Assembly: GCA_036346355.1 (NCBI GenBank)
Contig: CM070570.1
Coordinates: 50,297,592 to 50,361,591 of the forward strand
Length of the DNA: 64,000 nucleotides
Direction: 5' to 3'
Source of the DNA: Rhipidocladum racemiflorum
Taxonomy: Eukaryota; Streptophyta; Magnoliopsida; Poales; Poaceae
Shown: positions 45,961 through 57,840 of the stretch, piece after piece
How positions within the stretch are numbered: the stretch's first letter is position 1
Layout: every line of letters begins with the position of its first letter
The notes under the pieces: generated by a model
Seen by the model: the letters and a program-made list of their open reading frames with translations, nothing else
Told to the model about the DNA's origin: nothing
The model's database searches: none
Program-made: the position numbers and the translations under genes

Positions 45961-46019
45961 GAAGGACTTTCCGAACCTATTCCTTAGTTAGCCCTGAATC
46001 TCGGGGAAGAGAATTTGTT

Positions 46020-46032
46020 AAGGGGGGAGGTT
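46020..46032 (+). other. Polypurine tract of A
   Basis: The bases aaggggggaggtt lie immediately before the TG of the 3' LTR. They resemble the tracts of D (aagggggggagaa) and B (aagggggagagaa). Confidence 0.8.
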
Positions 46033-49000
46033 TGTAACACCCCAATTTTTGCTTTTCATGAATTTAAATGAAATTTGGCACTTTTGTGGATTTTTGGAAT
46101 TTTCTGGAATTTATTTGGATTTATTTGGATTTAATCTTAATTTATTTCCTTTTGAAATAATTAAAGAAATTGATTTTTCAAATAAAATTTTGTTGGAAAT
46201 ATTTTATCTGAGTCCCAAATGCCCTAAAATATTTTCTAGAATTTTTCTGGAATTTTTCTGAGTATTTTGCTATTTTTCTTGAATTAAATGAATTACTGGG
46301 GATTATTTTGGATATTAAATCACTGGAAAATCGAATCGGTTTGTACTATTCCACCGACCGAGCCCGAGTCAGACTCGAGTTCGAGTCCGACCTGCGCCGG
46401 TGAAACCCTAACGCGCGTGACCGTCGGATCTCAATCCAACGGCCATGATCGCGCCACGTCGCCCACGTGCGGGCCGAGCCAAACCCGGTCGCGCCCGTGT
46501 GATCCTGAGCATTGGCCGTGCCACGTGGACGGCGTGGATTGCACCACGTTGCGCCGCCCGTACCGGCTCCGCCGCGATTTCTGCGTCGATCTCGACGTTG
46601 GGGTCGGCATTTAAGACCCGGACGCGTGCCCGAGGTTTGCCTTTCCCTCGTGCGTCGTTTGCCCCGCTTGCCCTAGCCCTAGCCGCCGCTGTCTTCCCGC
46701 TATTGCTCGCCGTAGTAGCCTAGGGTTTTGCTTCGGTTTCCGCCGCAGTACGCCGTCGTACGCCGCGTGGGAGGTCAGATCCGAGTCCCTCACGTTGAGC
46801 CGCGCCCGTGGAGACCACTCACCTCACCGGAGGAACCCCGTAGCGCCGTGTGGAGTGTCGTCGTCCTCAGTGCCGGCGGCCGTAGCCCCGCCATGCAGCC
46901 ATCGTCGCCTCAAGCTTGGACAACCGTCTGATCAAGATCAGACGGCTACGGTGAGTCCACGTTTCCCCGGAGACCGTAGGAACCAGATTAGATCTGGACC
47001 ATTGGATCAAGATCCAACGGCCCACGTTAGTCCACGTCTCTGCAACGAAATCCACATTGCGGCATTTAGATCCAATCTCAGCCGTTGGATTTAGATCCAA
47101 CACACGAGATTAAGCCACGTAGCCGCAACCGCACCGTGCACGGGTAGATCTCAGCCGTTCGATCTAGATCGAACGGCGTAGATAGCGCCACGTGTCGGCC
47201 ACCGGGACATGCCACGCCACCCCACGGTGAGGTCAAAGCCCGATTGGATCTGGACCGTCCGATCTAAATCGAACGGCCCGGATCAACCGCGTTATTCACA
47301 ACGCGTGAGATCCAGATTCAATCTGGGCCGTTGATTTTCAAATCAACGGCCGAGATCGAGCCACGTGTGCGGGAGCCGAACCGGCGCGTCCGCGTGGGCG
47401 TAAGCGTGGGTCGCTGACAGGGCGGACCCGCCTGTCAGTGGCACCGGTCCGGTGGACCAGGGTCACCATGGATCGGCCAGTGCGCGTGGGCCGGGCCTGT
47501 GGACCGGCGTCGACGTGGCCTCTCCAAAGAGCGCCACGTGGCATGCTGACGTCATCGTGGGGTTCTGCCGGTGCTGACGTCAGCGGGTCAGCGAGGACCA
47601 ATGAGGTGCTGACACGTGTTGGTGCTGAGGCAATAATTATTTTCAGAAAAAGAAAATGATTTATTAATTCGGTTTATTGATTTTAAATATAGTTTCAAAC
47701 TTCAAACGCTTATAACTTTTGCGTTTCAACTCCGATTTGCATGATTCAAATTTCTAAATTTTCATAAAATTGAGACCTACTCAAATATGAATTTTAATTA
47801 AATTTTTATTATGAATTTTTCCCTGTTTTTATTTAATTAATGGTTTCTTTAAACTTTAAACGATTATAACTTTTGCATTTTAACTACGATTTGGACGATT
47901 CCAGTTTCTAAAAATTTATAAAAAAGTGCTCTCTCTGGTTATGAACTTTATTTGAATTTTTGGATACTTTTTGCCTACTATTTATTTATTTATTTATTGC
48001 TATTTGCACGTGTTACGAGTAGACGTTGAAGTGCCCGAAGGCTTCGAAGGTGAAGTGTTGACCCAGGAGCCAGCCCAGGACCAAGAGCACGTACTTTTTG
48101 AAGTCAAGTTGTGCTTTGACCATGTTGATCCCATCTTGAAATTATTTTGATTTAAATTATTGCATGCTAGTTCAATTAGAAAATGCTTTAATTAATTTTG
48201 GGAGATTAGTTAATTGCCTAGTTGTTGTATGCCTCCTTGAAATAAATAATTGTATGCCATGAACCCCTTGTCACCCTAGTTGAGGATTAAATAGTTGGAC
48301 ATTATTAAATTGCCAATATGGGTATTTAGACCGTAGTAGTATAAAGCTTAGACCTGCCACGTATACTTGACATGATTTTAACAATTACTTGTTAACATTG
48401 ACTTAATGAGATATGGAACATGTTTTTGAGAAGTGTCATGTGTTATTGATGATGATGTTAATGGCACGTGGTGCAAGGTAATCAACTAGGGTTTGATAAA
48501 TAGTTTTCGACCGGGGCATGTGGCAAGAAATGATCGGGTGGGCCAGTTGTGGCACCGGGGATGATGTTTTGGTTCTTCGGGTAGTCTTGCCCTGGTCACC
48601 CTAGGGACTTAACCTTGCAAGCCTTTGACCTGAGTCAAACGTGCAACCACATGACCGGAGTGGGACGGTCCTAGTTGAGTAAGTTACTAATAACTTGCAT
48701 GTGATACCTCGGGTGTCAACTACACCTTTTGTGTAGCTTGAAAGGGGAGCGTACAAAGACGATGGCATGGTACCCGTCCAACGGTATGTCGGTCCCATAC
48801 TTCGCCTCTGTTCAGGGAAGGGATGGTGCATGACAAAAACCGGAAAGGTTCACTTGTGTGGTGAGCAGTTTCCGAAAGGCTTTGTTACGATCACTTGCCT
48901 TTGTGGTGTTTGACTGTATCTTGTGGGTAAAGTGCATAACCTCTGCAAAGTGTAGAATTTATTCGAATAGCCGAGTCCGCGACATTGGACATTGCTCGGG

Positions 49001-49480
49001 GATTACAGTCAAGGGTTTGACTTTCATTAAAACAACTTGGATTTGGAAAGTTTGCTTGGGTTTAATGATGACGTTGATGGACATGTGGATTAGGAAAGGG
49101 AAAGTGTTTATTTAACTCCTGGAAGAGTTATTGATAATACATTGTTTCTACCGCTTTCGAATCTACTTATGTTACTTGTTAAATTGCTGTTTACTGCAAA
49201 TGAACCATGAAACATTCCTTGTACTAAGCCATGCATGTAGTATATTAGTTTGCATTCTGTGCATGACTTGCTGAGTACCAAGTACTCACCCTTGCCACAA
49301 AAGAACATCAGTTGAAGAAGAGGCGACACCAGCTTTGGAGGAGGAGTATCAGGAGGAGCCGTTCAACTAGGGAGCGAGCCCAGTCAGTTGCCTGTGGTAT
49401 ACTGGATGGTGCCACGAGGATATCTTATTTTCTGCTGCTGTTATTTCTCTTTTAATAAGTTTTCGCCCTGTGAGGCGTAC
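46033..49480 (+). repeat. 3' LTR of A, cut by element B
   Basis: It starts TGTAACACCCC and aligns with 631-3770, then 23292-23481. It keeps the ~130 bp (49144-49272) deleted from the 5' copy. Seven 9-4-9 palindromes lie at 46421-46442, 46924-46945, 46999-47020, 47082-47103, 47155-47176, 47255-47276 and 47328-47349, several of them perfect; the one at 47154-47177 extends to 24 bp. The stem-loop is at 49272-49288. B is inserted at 49481, with cgtac as the left flank. Confidence 0.9.
49272..49288 (+). other. Conserved LTR stem-loop (A, 3' LTR)
   Basis: ACTTGC, then stem TGAGTAC, loop caa, stem GTACTCA, then CCCTTG. This is the intact copy without a deletion junction beside it. Confidence 0.7.
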
Positions 49481-51926
49481 TGTGACACTACGGAATAGTG
49501 AGACATTATAAAATATGATATTTGGGAGTGAAACTTTGCGGCATGAGATTAAACCATATTTTCTATGTCGTTTTGGGTCGTTTCCGGGAGGTTCGGGCTG
49601 TTTTCTGGGTGATCGGGCCGTGGGGGAAAGCAATTGGGCCGAAGGTGGAATGAATTGGGCCCATGAGGGAGAGCTTTAGGGCAGCACACCCTGCTGCCCT
49701 GCCCTGTTGGTGCGCCCCTCCCCTTGCCCCCAAGCCGCCACCCCTCTCCCCATCTCCTCCTCCCTCTAGTCCTCCTCCTCCTCCTCCACACCCCCAAGCC
49801 GCACCACCCCTTCCTCCTTGCGCCTCCTCCCCCACCCTCACGTGCCCTTGCTGCGTTCCCCTCGCTGCCACGCCACACCATGGTGCTGCCCTCGCCGGTG
49901 GGAGGATCCGCGACGAGGAGAACCGGTGGCAACGTCGCGTGGGAGGAGATCGGGTGGAGATCGCGCGAAGAGAAGCGGTTGATTCGTGGATCGTCAAGAA
50001 GGTAATGGGGGAAACCTTTGGAGATTAATTAGATGCTGTGTAGAGGTGATCTACCATGTTTTTGGATCATGGGAGGTGCTGCCATGGGGTAGATTTGTTG
50101 GAAACTAGAGTTGTATTCGCGTTCTGTTCGGGCAGTTTGGGAACCCGATCTAGGGCCGGCGTTTCCGCCAATTTCGAGTTTGAATCTGACCGTACGAACT
50201 TTTAGGAAGTTGTAGATAATTTCCTTATCTTTCCGTGCATATAAATAAATTGAAATTCCGCCCAGCCGTTTAGAAATTATGGCTGTTTTACCGAGCGCTG
50301 TCAAATCTGTGATGAGATTGGGACAGTTCGTGTTCAACGTTAGATTAAACAACATTAGAGTCCGAATTAGTCTTTCCCTATAACTAGAAAAAGTTGGGAA
50401 ATTTCCTAAGCTACGCGGGGATGTACTCTTTTATTCAATTTGGAGTCCTAGAACAGAAGTTATGCCTTTTGAAAGGCTGCTGTCCAGAAGGGACAGATTT
50501 GCTGTTTTCTGATTTTAGGAGTTGTAAGCGAAGTCGGGGTAGTGGGATATATGTGTGCTGTTTTGTGGACTCGATTTGAGTGTGTGGCACGTGTTTGCAG
50601 GTGGTGTGCCTCCAGGAGTGCTCTCAACCTCTCGTCACTCCGTTGCCCATGGTTGAAGGCAAGTGTGTTGCGTGGATTGTATGCTATATGTGTTGCTAGA
50701 ATTGATTGATAGCATTTGGAATAGATAACATGTTGTTTTGCCATGATTTACATGTTATAATTGATAGGAGGTCCTTAGGCCATGATTTAAATGTTATCGA
50801 TGATATGGTGTCCCCATGCCATGATTAACAATGTTTGTTGTTGACAAATGATTCACATGCCATGTTTTGAACGGTAACCGTCAATTGTTGAATATGGTCC
50901 TACATGCGGAAATGCCATGTGTTGATATGCAATATGTCTATTTCTGTATACGTTGCTGTCCATTTTGCATACATGGCATATTTTCATGGCCGACCGGTGA
51001 GATAAGTCATAACTATTCCGGTAGGGTCGGTGAGAACAGTTATGACTAGTCCGGGGCTATTCTTTTGAGTAAGTCCTACATCGTGATTCCATCACCGAGG
51101 TGAATGGAAGCGAGTGATAGGCACCCTCCATCTTCGGGATGGAAGGGGGAAAAGGGTGCATGCCGACGGGTGTGCACTCAACCATACCGTATGAGTATTC
51201 CAGAAGACATGTGCATTGCATTGCATGAATGAAATACATAAATGAAGATGTTTATGAGATGGTGATGAGAGTACTCATGAGATGCTCATGAGATGAATAG
51301 CATGTTGTTTTAAAGGTTGTATATAATGTTAAATATGATGTGTTGTGATATAACTGTGGAGACTGGAATGATGGTTTGTTGTCTTGAACCTTGTTGATCC
51401 ATTTCAATACACTTTGCTGAGTTATGAACTCACGCTTGTGTTTTATGTTGTTTGTTTATTTAGGTACAATGAAATCGGGCGTATGGAAAGGGATCTAGCT
51501 ACACTCCTCCGTAGTATCATAATCTAGCTAATTCACCGGTTTTGGAGACACGGCAATAAGTATTACAATAATCATTAGTGTATGGTCTCGTATGTTTGGT
51601 TGTTTCCCTCATGTGTATCATGTGGGGCTATGGAGGAGTTGTTTTAACTTCCTAGATTTAAATTGATGCTTATTATTTTGCTATCGATGCTTATTGATGT
51701 TTTAGTTGATGATTAGCTATCCTTATCGCTGTATGGATATCTCGCTTGTCTTACATATTGATATGATGCTATGTTGTTAAGTTTCATGCAAAAACAAAGG
51801 AGATGCTGTCAAAATTTCTAATTATTCCAAATGATTACTTGCTATAATTTACCTTAAATTATGGTATTAAATGTGTTATGGTCTATGTTTGGTGACATTC
51901 TGGGCTTAGTAAAAGTCAGTGTTACA
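49481..51926 (+). repeat. First LTR of B
   Basis: It starts TGTGACACTACGG and ends GTGTTACA. Its layout is like the D LTR: CT-rich first part, hairpin block, conserved stem-loop at 51418-51432 (TGAGTT, atg, AACTCA). It is 2446 bp, the same length as LTR2 without H. Confidence 0.9.
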
Positions 51927-54900
51927 GCTTGGTATCGAGCGGTCAGAGGTCCCTGGAATGTGTATTTAGTGTCATAACTATAGGTTCAACTAAAATATGA
52001 AGTGGGATAACCTAGAAACATGGCTTAGGTTTTACTTAAAACTTTGCCATAGGATAGCAACATTAAAACTTGTGTAAGTGGAATAATTAATTTAAAACTT
52101 GACACACTGCTGCACAAGAGGGAATGGGTATGTGTACCGTTGCTTTACGCTTAAATGTTGTATTTAAGCTTTGATGTTGAATGTTACCTTTGGTAATATA
52201 TGTTGCTATGTTTATGAAAGAATTGATTGTGTTGATACAATTGAGATTATGTGGGTTGTGGTGCCGAAAGGGGTTTCGGTCGCCTTCTGTTGTTTGTAGT
52301 AATGTTGGGTTTGACGGTGTGGCCGGGTAGTGCCATCACCGATGGACTTTTAACCTCCTGTTGGGAGAGTGCTTATCCTTTCTGGTCAGATTGGGTAGTT
52401 GGTTGGAGTCGAGTAGTAGAGTTGTGGAATGACCGTAAGAATTTCCTTTGCCGTTTTGACGAATGGTTTTGGTTGGTTTTTGGTTGGTTGAAATAAAAGA
52501 AAAAGTGTTCGGTTTTGGATACTCACCGATGGTTCTTTTGGTGGTTTTGGTTTTGTCTTCTTTGGTTGAAGACAAAAGAAGAATTTCGGGTTGCGCCTCT
52601 TTTGGTTGCCTTGTCAGCTTTGACGCCCGATTTGTTGTTTGCCTTGTAGAGAAACTTATAGATTGATTCTTGGGTTACCATTCTCCAACTTGAAAAGAAG
52701 TTATTGAAGTTTCGATGAAAAATCTAAGTCGCATGGATTTAGGTGTCAAGGTTTTGTCGGAAAGGATGTGGTTGATCGGTTGCTTTACGGAGAAAGATTT
52801 CAATTTATTCTTGTGTTTGTCTTTTTCCGAGGTTTAAAAGAGTTATTGCGGTGTTTTGCCAGATCTTGTTGTTGGGGCCTAAGTGGTGTTTGATTGCAAT
52901 GATGACTTGCTTGGGAATTCATCTTTGAAAAAAACCGTTTGTTTCGTGAAAGTTTGAAGTTTGGGGTTATGGCCTAAAATTTTTTGTTAATCGCTTGGTT
53001 TTTCCTCGTGCAACCATCTTCCTTCGTGGAAGTTGTTGATCTCGAGAGTTGTGGAGTAGTTGCGTGTCGGCATTTGGGAATTTAAGAGTTGACTTCTCTT
53101 GTGATTTATGGTTGAGCTTTCCGGAAGGAAAGGTGTTTTGGGTGTTGTTCTTTTCTGGAGCAATTATGGTTTCCTTAAGAGTTGGGTGCGTGATTCACGC
53201 GGATGTTTAAGAAGTTAAGTGTATGACGAGAAGTTAGAGTTTTCGGTTGATATGAGCTAGTGGTCCGGTTAAAGTAAACTTGTTTGTTTAAAGATAAACT
53301 AAAATATTGTGTTGATAAGAGATGATTAAACGAGACGTCAGGTGATCCAAAGTGAAAGTTGATTAGTGGTGTGTGCAAAGTGATGCGGGCTATGGAATCT
53401 AATGGATGTTTGAGATTAGTTAGCATAGAATGTCTCGGTTGATGAACTTGTTATAGCAAGAAAATGGTGGGAAATTCTGCCTATTGTAGCTGGTGGGTCA
53501 GTTAATATTGTGGGTCGACAATATGACTTAAAATACGTGTAATCAATTAATGAGGATATATGGAATGATTGTAGGAAAGGTTGAATTATTCTTGACAGAT
53601 GTCTGTCTGGGATATGTATTTATGAGGGATGTATAGTGGAGATCGTGTCGCGTGGTTAGTATTAATTATGGGTGGAATGAACTGGTGATATGGAATATAT
53701 GACTTAGGGATTATACCCAGGGTAATTGTTGATTACGCCGGAATAATTGTAAAGAGATGTGTGCTACGCTTGGGATAATAAGTTGCATGAATAATGGTTC
53801 GTCATGGTTATAGACCAAAAGAAGTTGTTGATATGCGTCTTATGTTGGATTAACTGATAAGTTAATTGTGCTAGAGTTGTGAGAACGTGGTTCTCCTTGT
53901 TGGTTGTCATACGGTAGATATGGTCTACGGTTCGTTGGTAATATAATCAATTGTGGTTATATGAACAGTGAAAAGTGATTTTATCAAGAGCAGATGTTGT
54001 AGCTTGTGTGCAACAGTGTTGGACTTCTCGGGATTTGGGTGATTATGACATCCGTTTTGGCTAAGAGTATTGGAATGCGAGTAATGGTGGGATTTTAGTC
54101 GAACTTTTTTTGAAGGTTTACGGATTCAAATGAATGTATAAATTTTCTGGGAGTGCCTGCCTCTTTGTTTAGGCGTCTTGATTAGTGTGCAATAAAAATC
54201 TCCCCTGATTAAGTGGCATTTTGTCAAGTTACAAACTTGACTCCGATGATTGGAAATATGGATGAAAGAGTAGTATTTGAAGTAACCGGCTTTTGGGTTC
54301 CAAATGTGGTGTGGTATTGAACCATACCAATCATTGGATTTGGGTTAATCTGTTTAGTCTATGCTATGAGTATGGGTTAACACCCAAAGCGTTGGAGTGG
54401 GACGCTCTCTTTAGCGTTCAACTGATTTATCTTTGGTAACCCTGGAGTTAAGCGCTTAAATTGTAATTCTTTCGTGACTAGAGTTGGATTTATTTGGGAA
54501 ACGTGTGTTGTGTTTAAGTAGCTGCTTAAAAAGGTGAATCTTACGATTGTTTCATAAGTGATGTTGTTGGTAAGGTGTTCCCTGGGAATGTGTTTCCTTT
54601 CTCTTTAAGAGAATTGGTAGCGGTTATTAGGCGTAGATGTTTGAGTTGAGAGTTGATGTTATCTTCTGTTATTGGCTTTGGTTAAAATGCGATGTTTTGC
54701 ACGCATTGCGTGCAGTGGTTGTTGGGTTGTGATGCGATATGGTATTTTTTCGGTTAACGCCGTCGTAGTTTATGCGAATTTGAGCAACCATCGATGTTGT
54801 TGGGTGTCAATCATGTGACAAAGAGAATGAAGTCTCTTTGTGAATGGTTGATGGGTATCGTGGTTTCATGACTAATAAATGGTGAAAAAGATTCATGACA

Positions 54901-56177
54901 TCGTTTTTATAAGCATAAAAGAGTTGTTGAGCCAGGACGGTGAGGAAGTCATATAGAGATATATGACTAATCCGGAGTGCTCTTGTAGAATTCGCATTCG
55001 TGTTATGAATCGAGATTTTCATTGCTCTCTAGCATGAAAATGAATGAATGGATAAATGCTGGTATTTTGGTTGTTATGCAAGGGATTTGAGTTTCCCTTT
55101 CTCTTCGAGAGTTTTTGTGGCAGTTCTCTTCCAAAATGTTGGTTTTGGTTAAAATGAAAAGTTTGGCGGTGGTGAAAGAGAGTCGAGTTGACTTTAGTAG
55201 TCGAGAACTTCACAAAAGAATTGTGTGGAGTCTCTATTTGTTTGAGTGCTCCCGATGCGAATTGTATCGCGTTGATTGGAGATTTGAGTTTTCCTTCATG
55301 GCTTGACTTAGGAAAAGCAAAAGAGTGGTTTTTCATTGTTATCGGGTTATTTCCAAGGTGATTTGTGGCGCTTTGAGGTTCGAGTTGTTGTATGTGGTCT
55401 ACTTGGATTCAAAAGAATTGTACTTCTTTTGCACTATTGATAGGAGCGAGAATAAGAAGGGCCTCGGGTTATTGTTGAGTATAATCTAAGAGCTATACTC
55501 GTGGGCCTCGTTGTTTGTGTGATTTGGTTGTGAGGGCGACATCCTCTTGGGGAAAAGTGCCAATTGAGAGTTAGTAGTGAGTTACGATCCTAGCTGGGGC
55601 TAGGTGATGGACATTAGTGGTATGAGGGTGGATGATGATGGAGGTTGTTGGTGTCGTGGTTTGAATTTGGTTGAAAGTATCGTTGGGTGGAAGCAAATGT
55701 TATAGAAATTGTGATGTAAAATGCTTTCTCGTGGATATTGTCTTAGCTAGACGTCCCTGGGTGTGCGTTATGCCTGGGAGAGGATAGAATGAAAAGTGTA
55801 ATGTGGTTGGCAAATAAAGGAAAGTATGATCGATGTAGGCTATGAGCGAAGATGACATTAGTAAATTTTGATTCCTTGCGAAAAAAGGGGTCAAATAATT
55901 GGAAGGGATGGGGTGTTACAGTTGGTATTCTGCCATTCTGAGTTTATGAATCATGATAGAGATCGAAGTAAATGAGGAATCATGTCAAGTGGTGCTTAGT
56001 TAAGCTAAGTCAAGTCACTCTTGTTAATAGATGGATTTGGAGATTTGGGTTGTCCTTGCTACTGTTTGAGTCTTTGCGTGGGTGTGTTGAGTTCGCAAAG
56101 AAGATGAGACCCTAGTGGACATTGTTTTAGAGTTGACGTGTAAGATTCGAGGTCGAATCCTGTTAAGGGGGAGAGAA
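51927..56177 (+). other. First internal region of B, no coding sequence seen
   Basis: Near the LTR end the primer site reads tggtatcgagc (51930-51940), one base short of the usual tggtatcagagc. The PPT aagggggagagaa is at 56165-56177. The body matches D's internal region. A stretch near 55880-55930 differs from D and contains an LTR-end plus primer-site-like fragment (55911-55928). No gag or pol motif is seen. Confidence 0.75.
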
Positions 56178-56669
56178 TGTAACACTACGGAATAGTGAGA
56201 CATTATAAAATATGATATTTGGGAGTGAAACTTTGCGGCATGAGATTAAACCATATTTTCTATGTCGTTTTGGGTGCTTTCCTGGAGGTTCGGGCTGTTT
56301 TCCGGGTGATCGGGCCGTGGGGAAAGCAATTGGGCGAAGGTGGAATGAATTGGGCCCATGAGGGAGAGCTTTAGGCAGCACACCCTGCTGCCCTGCCTCG
56401 TTGGTGCGCCCCTCCCCTTGCCCCCCAAGCCGCCACCCCTCTCCCCATCTCCTCCTCCCTCTAGTCCTCCTCCTCCTCCTCCACACCCCCCAAGCCGCAC
56501 CACCCCTTCCTCCTTGCGCCTCCTACCCCACCCTCACGTGCCCTTGCTGCGTTCCCCTCGCTGCTACGCCACACCATGGTGCTGCCCTCTGAAAAGATGA
56601 GAAAGCTGCCTAGAGGGGGGGGTGAATAGGCAATTTAAAATTTAAACTAAATTTGTCGCAGCGGAAAGA

Positions 56670-57840
56670 GTATCGGAACTTCCGGTATTGGATCGGAACT
56701 TCCGATATAATCGGAACTTCCGATTCCAGATCGGAATGTCCGATCGACTTTTTACACGGACGATTAATAACTGAAAGTAATAAACTTGAGAACAATCTAA
56801 GAACAATAAAACGACTGAATAAATAGACAAGCTTAAGTAAAGAAGACAAAGACGCGGATTTGATCCCGGAGTTCGGATTCTTGAGGGAATCCTACGCCTC
56901 GCTGAGGAAGCTCCAAAGAGCCGGGTCTTTTCCAACTCCTTTCCTCCCAAACCTCGGTCACACTTGAGGCTTGGTTCCACTATTTGGTTCCTTTCCTTTC
57001 GGAGGCGGAGCCGGCCTTCACAAACTTTTCACGGCAACCCACAATCCTTGGGAGCTCGTGAACGACGCCTAGCCGCCTCAGGAGTCCTTCAACCTCCAAG
57101 AGTAACAAATGCACGTTGATCAATCTTGGAGGAACACTCTAATGCTCAAGATGGAAGACACTTCCTTTTCACTCTAGCTCCAAATCTCACTTCTAGTCCT
57201 CACTCCTTGGATGATCTCTAAGATCAAAGAGGAGGGCTCAAAAGTAGACTAGAGAGGGCTCAATGTGCACCAGAGTTCTGCCAAATAGAGTGTGTAACCC
57301 TCAAATGAGAGAGGGTGGGGTATTTATAGTTTCTTGCAAAAACTAGCCGTTATACTCCCACTCACCGCATATCGGAACTTCCGATATCAACATCGAATAT
57401 CCGATATGTACAAATAATCGTAACTCGAGCGCACTTTAGTCGTTACACAAGATGCATCGGAACTTCCGATATCAACATCGGAACTTCCGATGTTCCCAAA
57501 TGCCCTTGACAAAATGCTTCTAAGTCCACATCGGACTATCCGATATCAACATCGAACTTCCGACTTAATCATCGGAAAGTCCGATCAATATATCGGAATG
57601 TCCGATCAATCCAGTGAGCTCCTTTTCAGGTTAGAACACATCGGAACTTCCGATGTTAAATATCGAAACTTCCGATCTTTACAGAGAGCACCCTAGAAAC
57701 ATTTACAACGATCGGAACTTCCGATCGTAAATATCGGAACTTCCGATACATCTTCTACGCATCGGACTGAAGCAAACATGCACATCGGAATGTCCGGTCA
57801 CATCGGAACTTCCGATGTAATATCGGAATGTCCGACTTGA
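56670..57840. repeat. Palindrome array in H
   Basis: About 20 units of the type ATCGGAA-c-TTCCGAT occur in clusters at 56670-56745, 57365-57400, 57453-57492, 57528-57606, 57638-57680, 57709-57765 and 57782-57838. Variants carry tg, aag or ctat in the centre. Flanking bases often match across the centre as well (C..G, T..A, G..C), so arms extend beyond the core in several units. Confidence 0.85.
57321..57328 (-). promoter_or_regulatory. TATA box of H
   Basis: On minus the bases read TATAAATA in the context aactataaataccccacc. Most palindromes lie upstream of it on minus, as expected for a U3 regulatory array. Confidence 0.6.
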
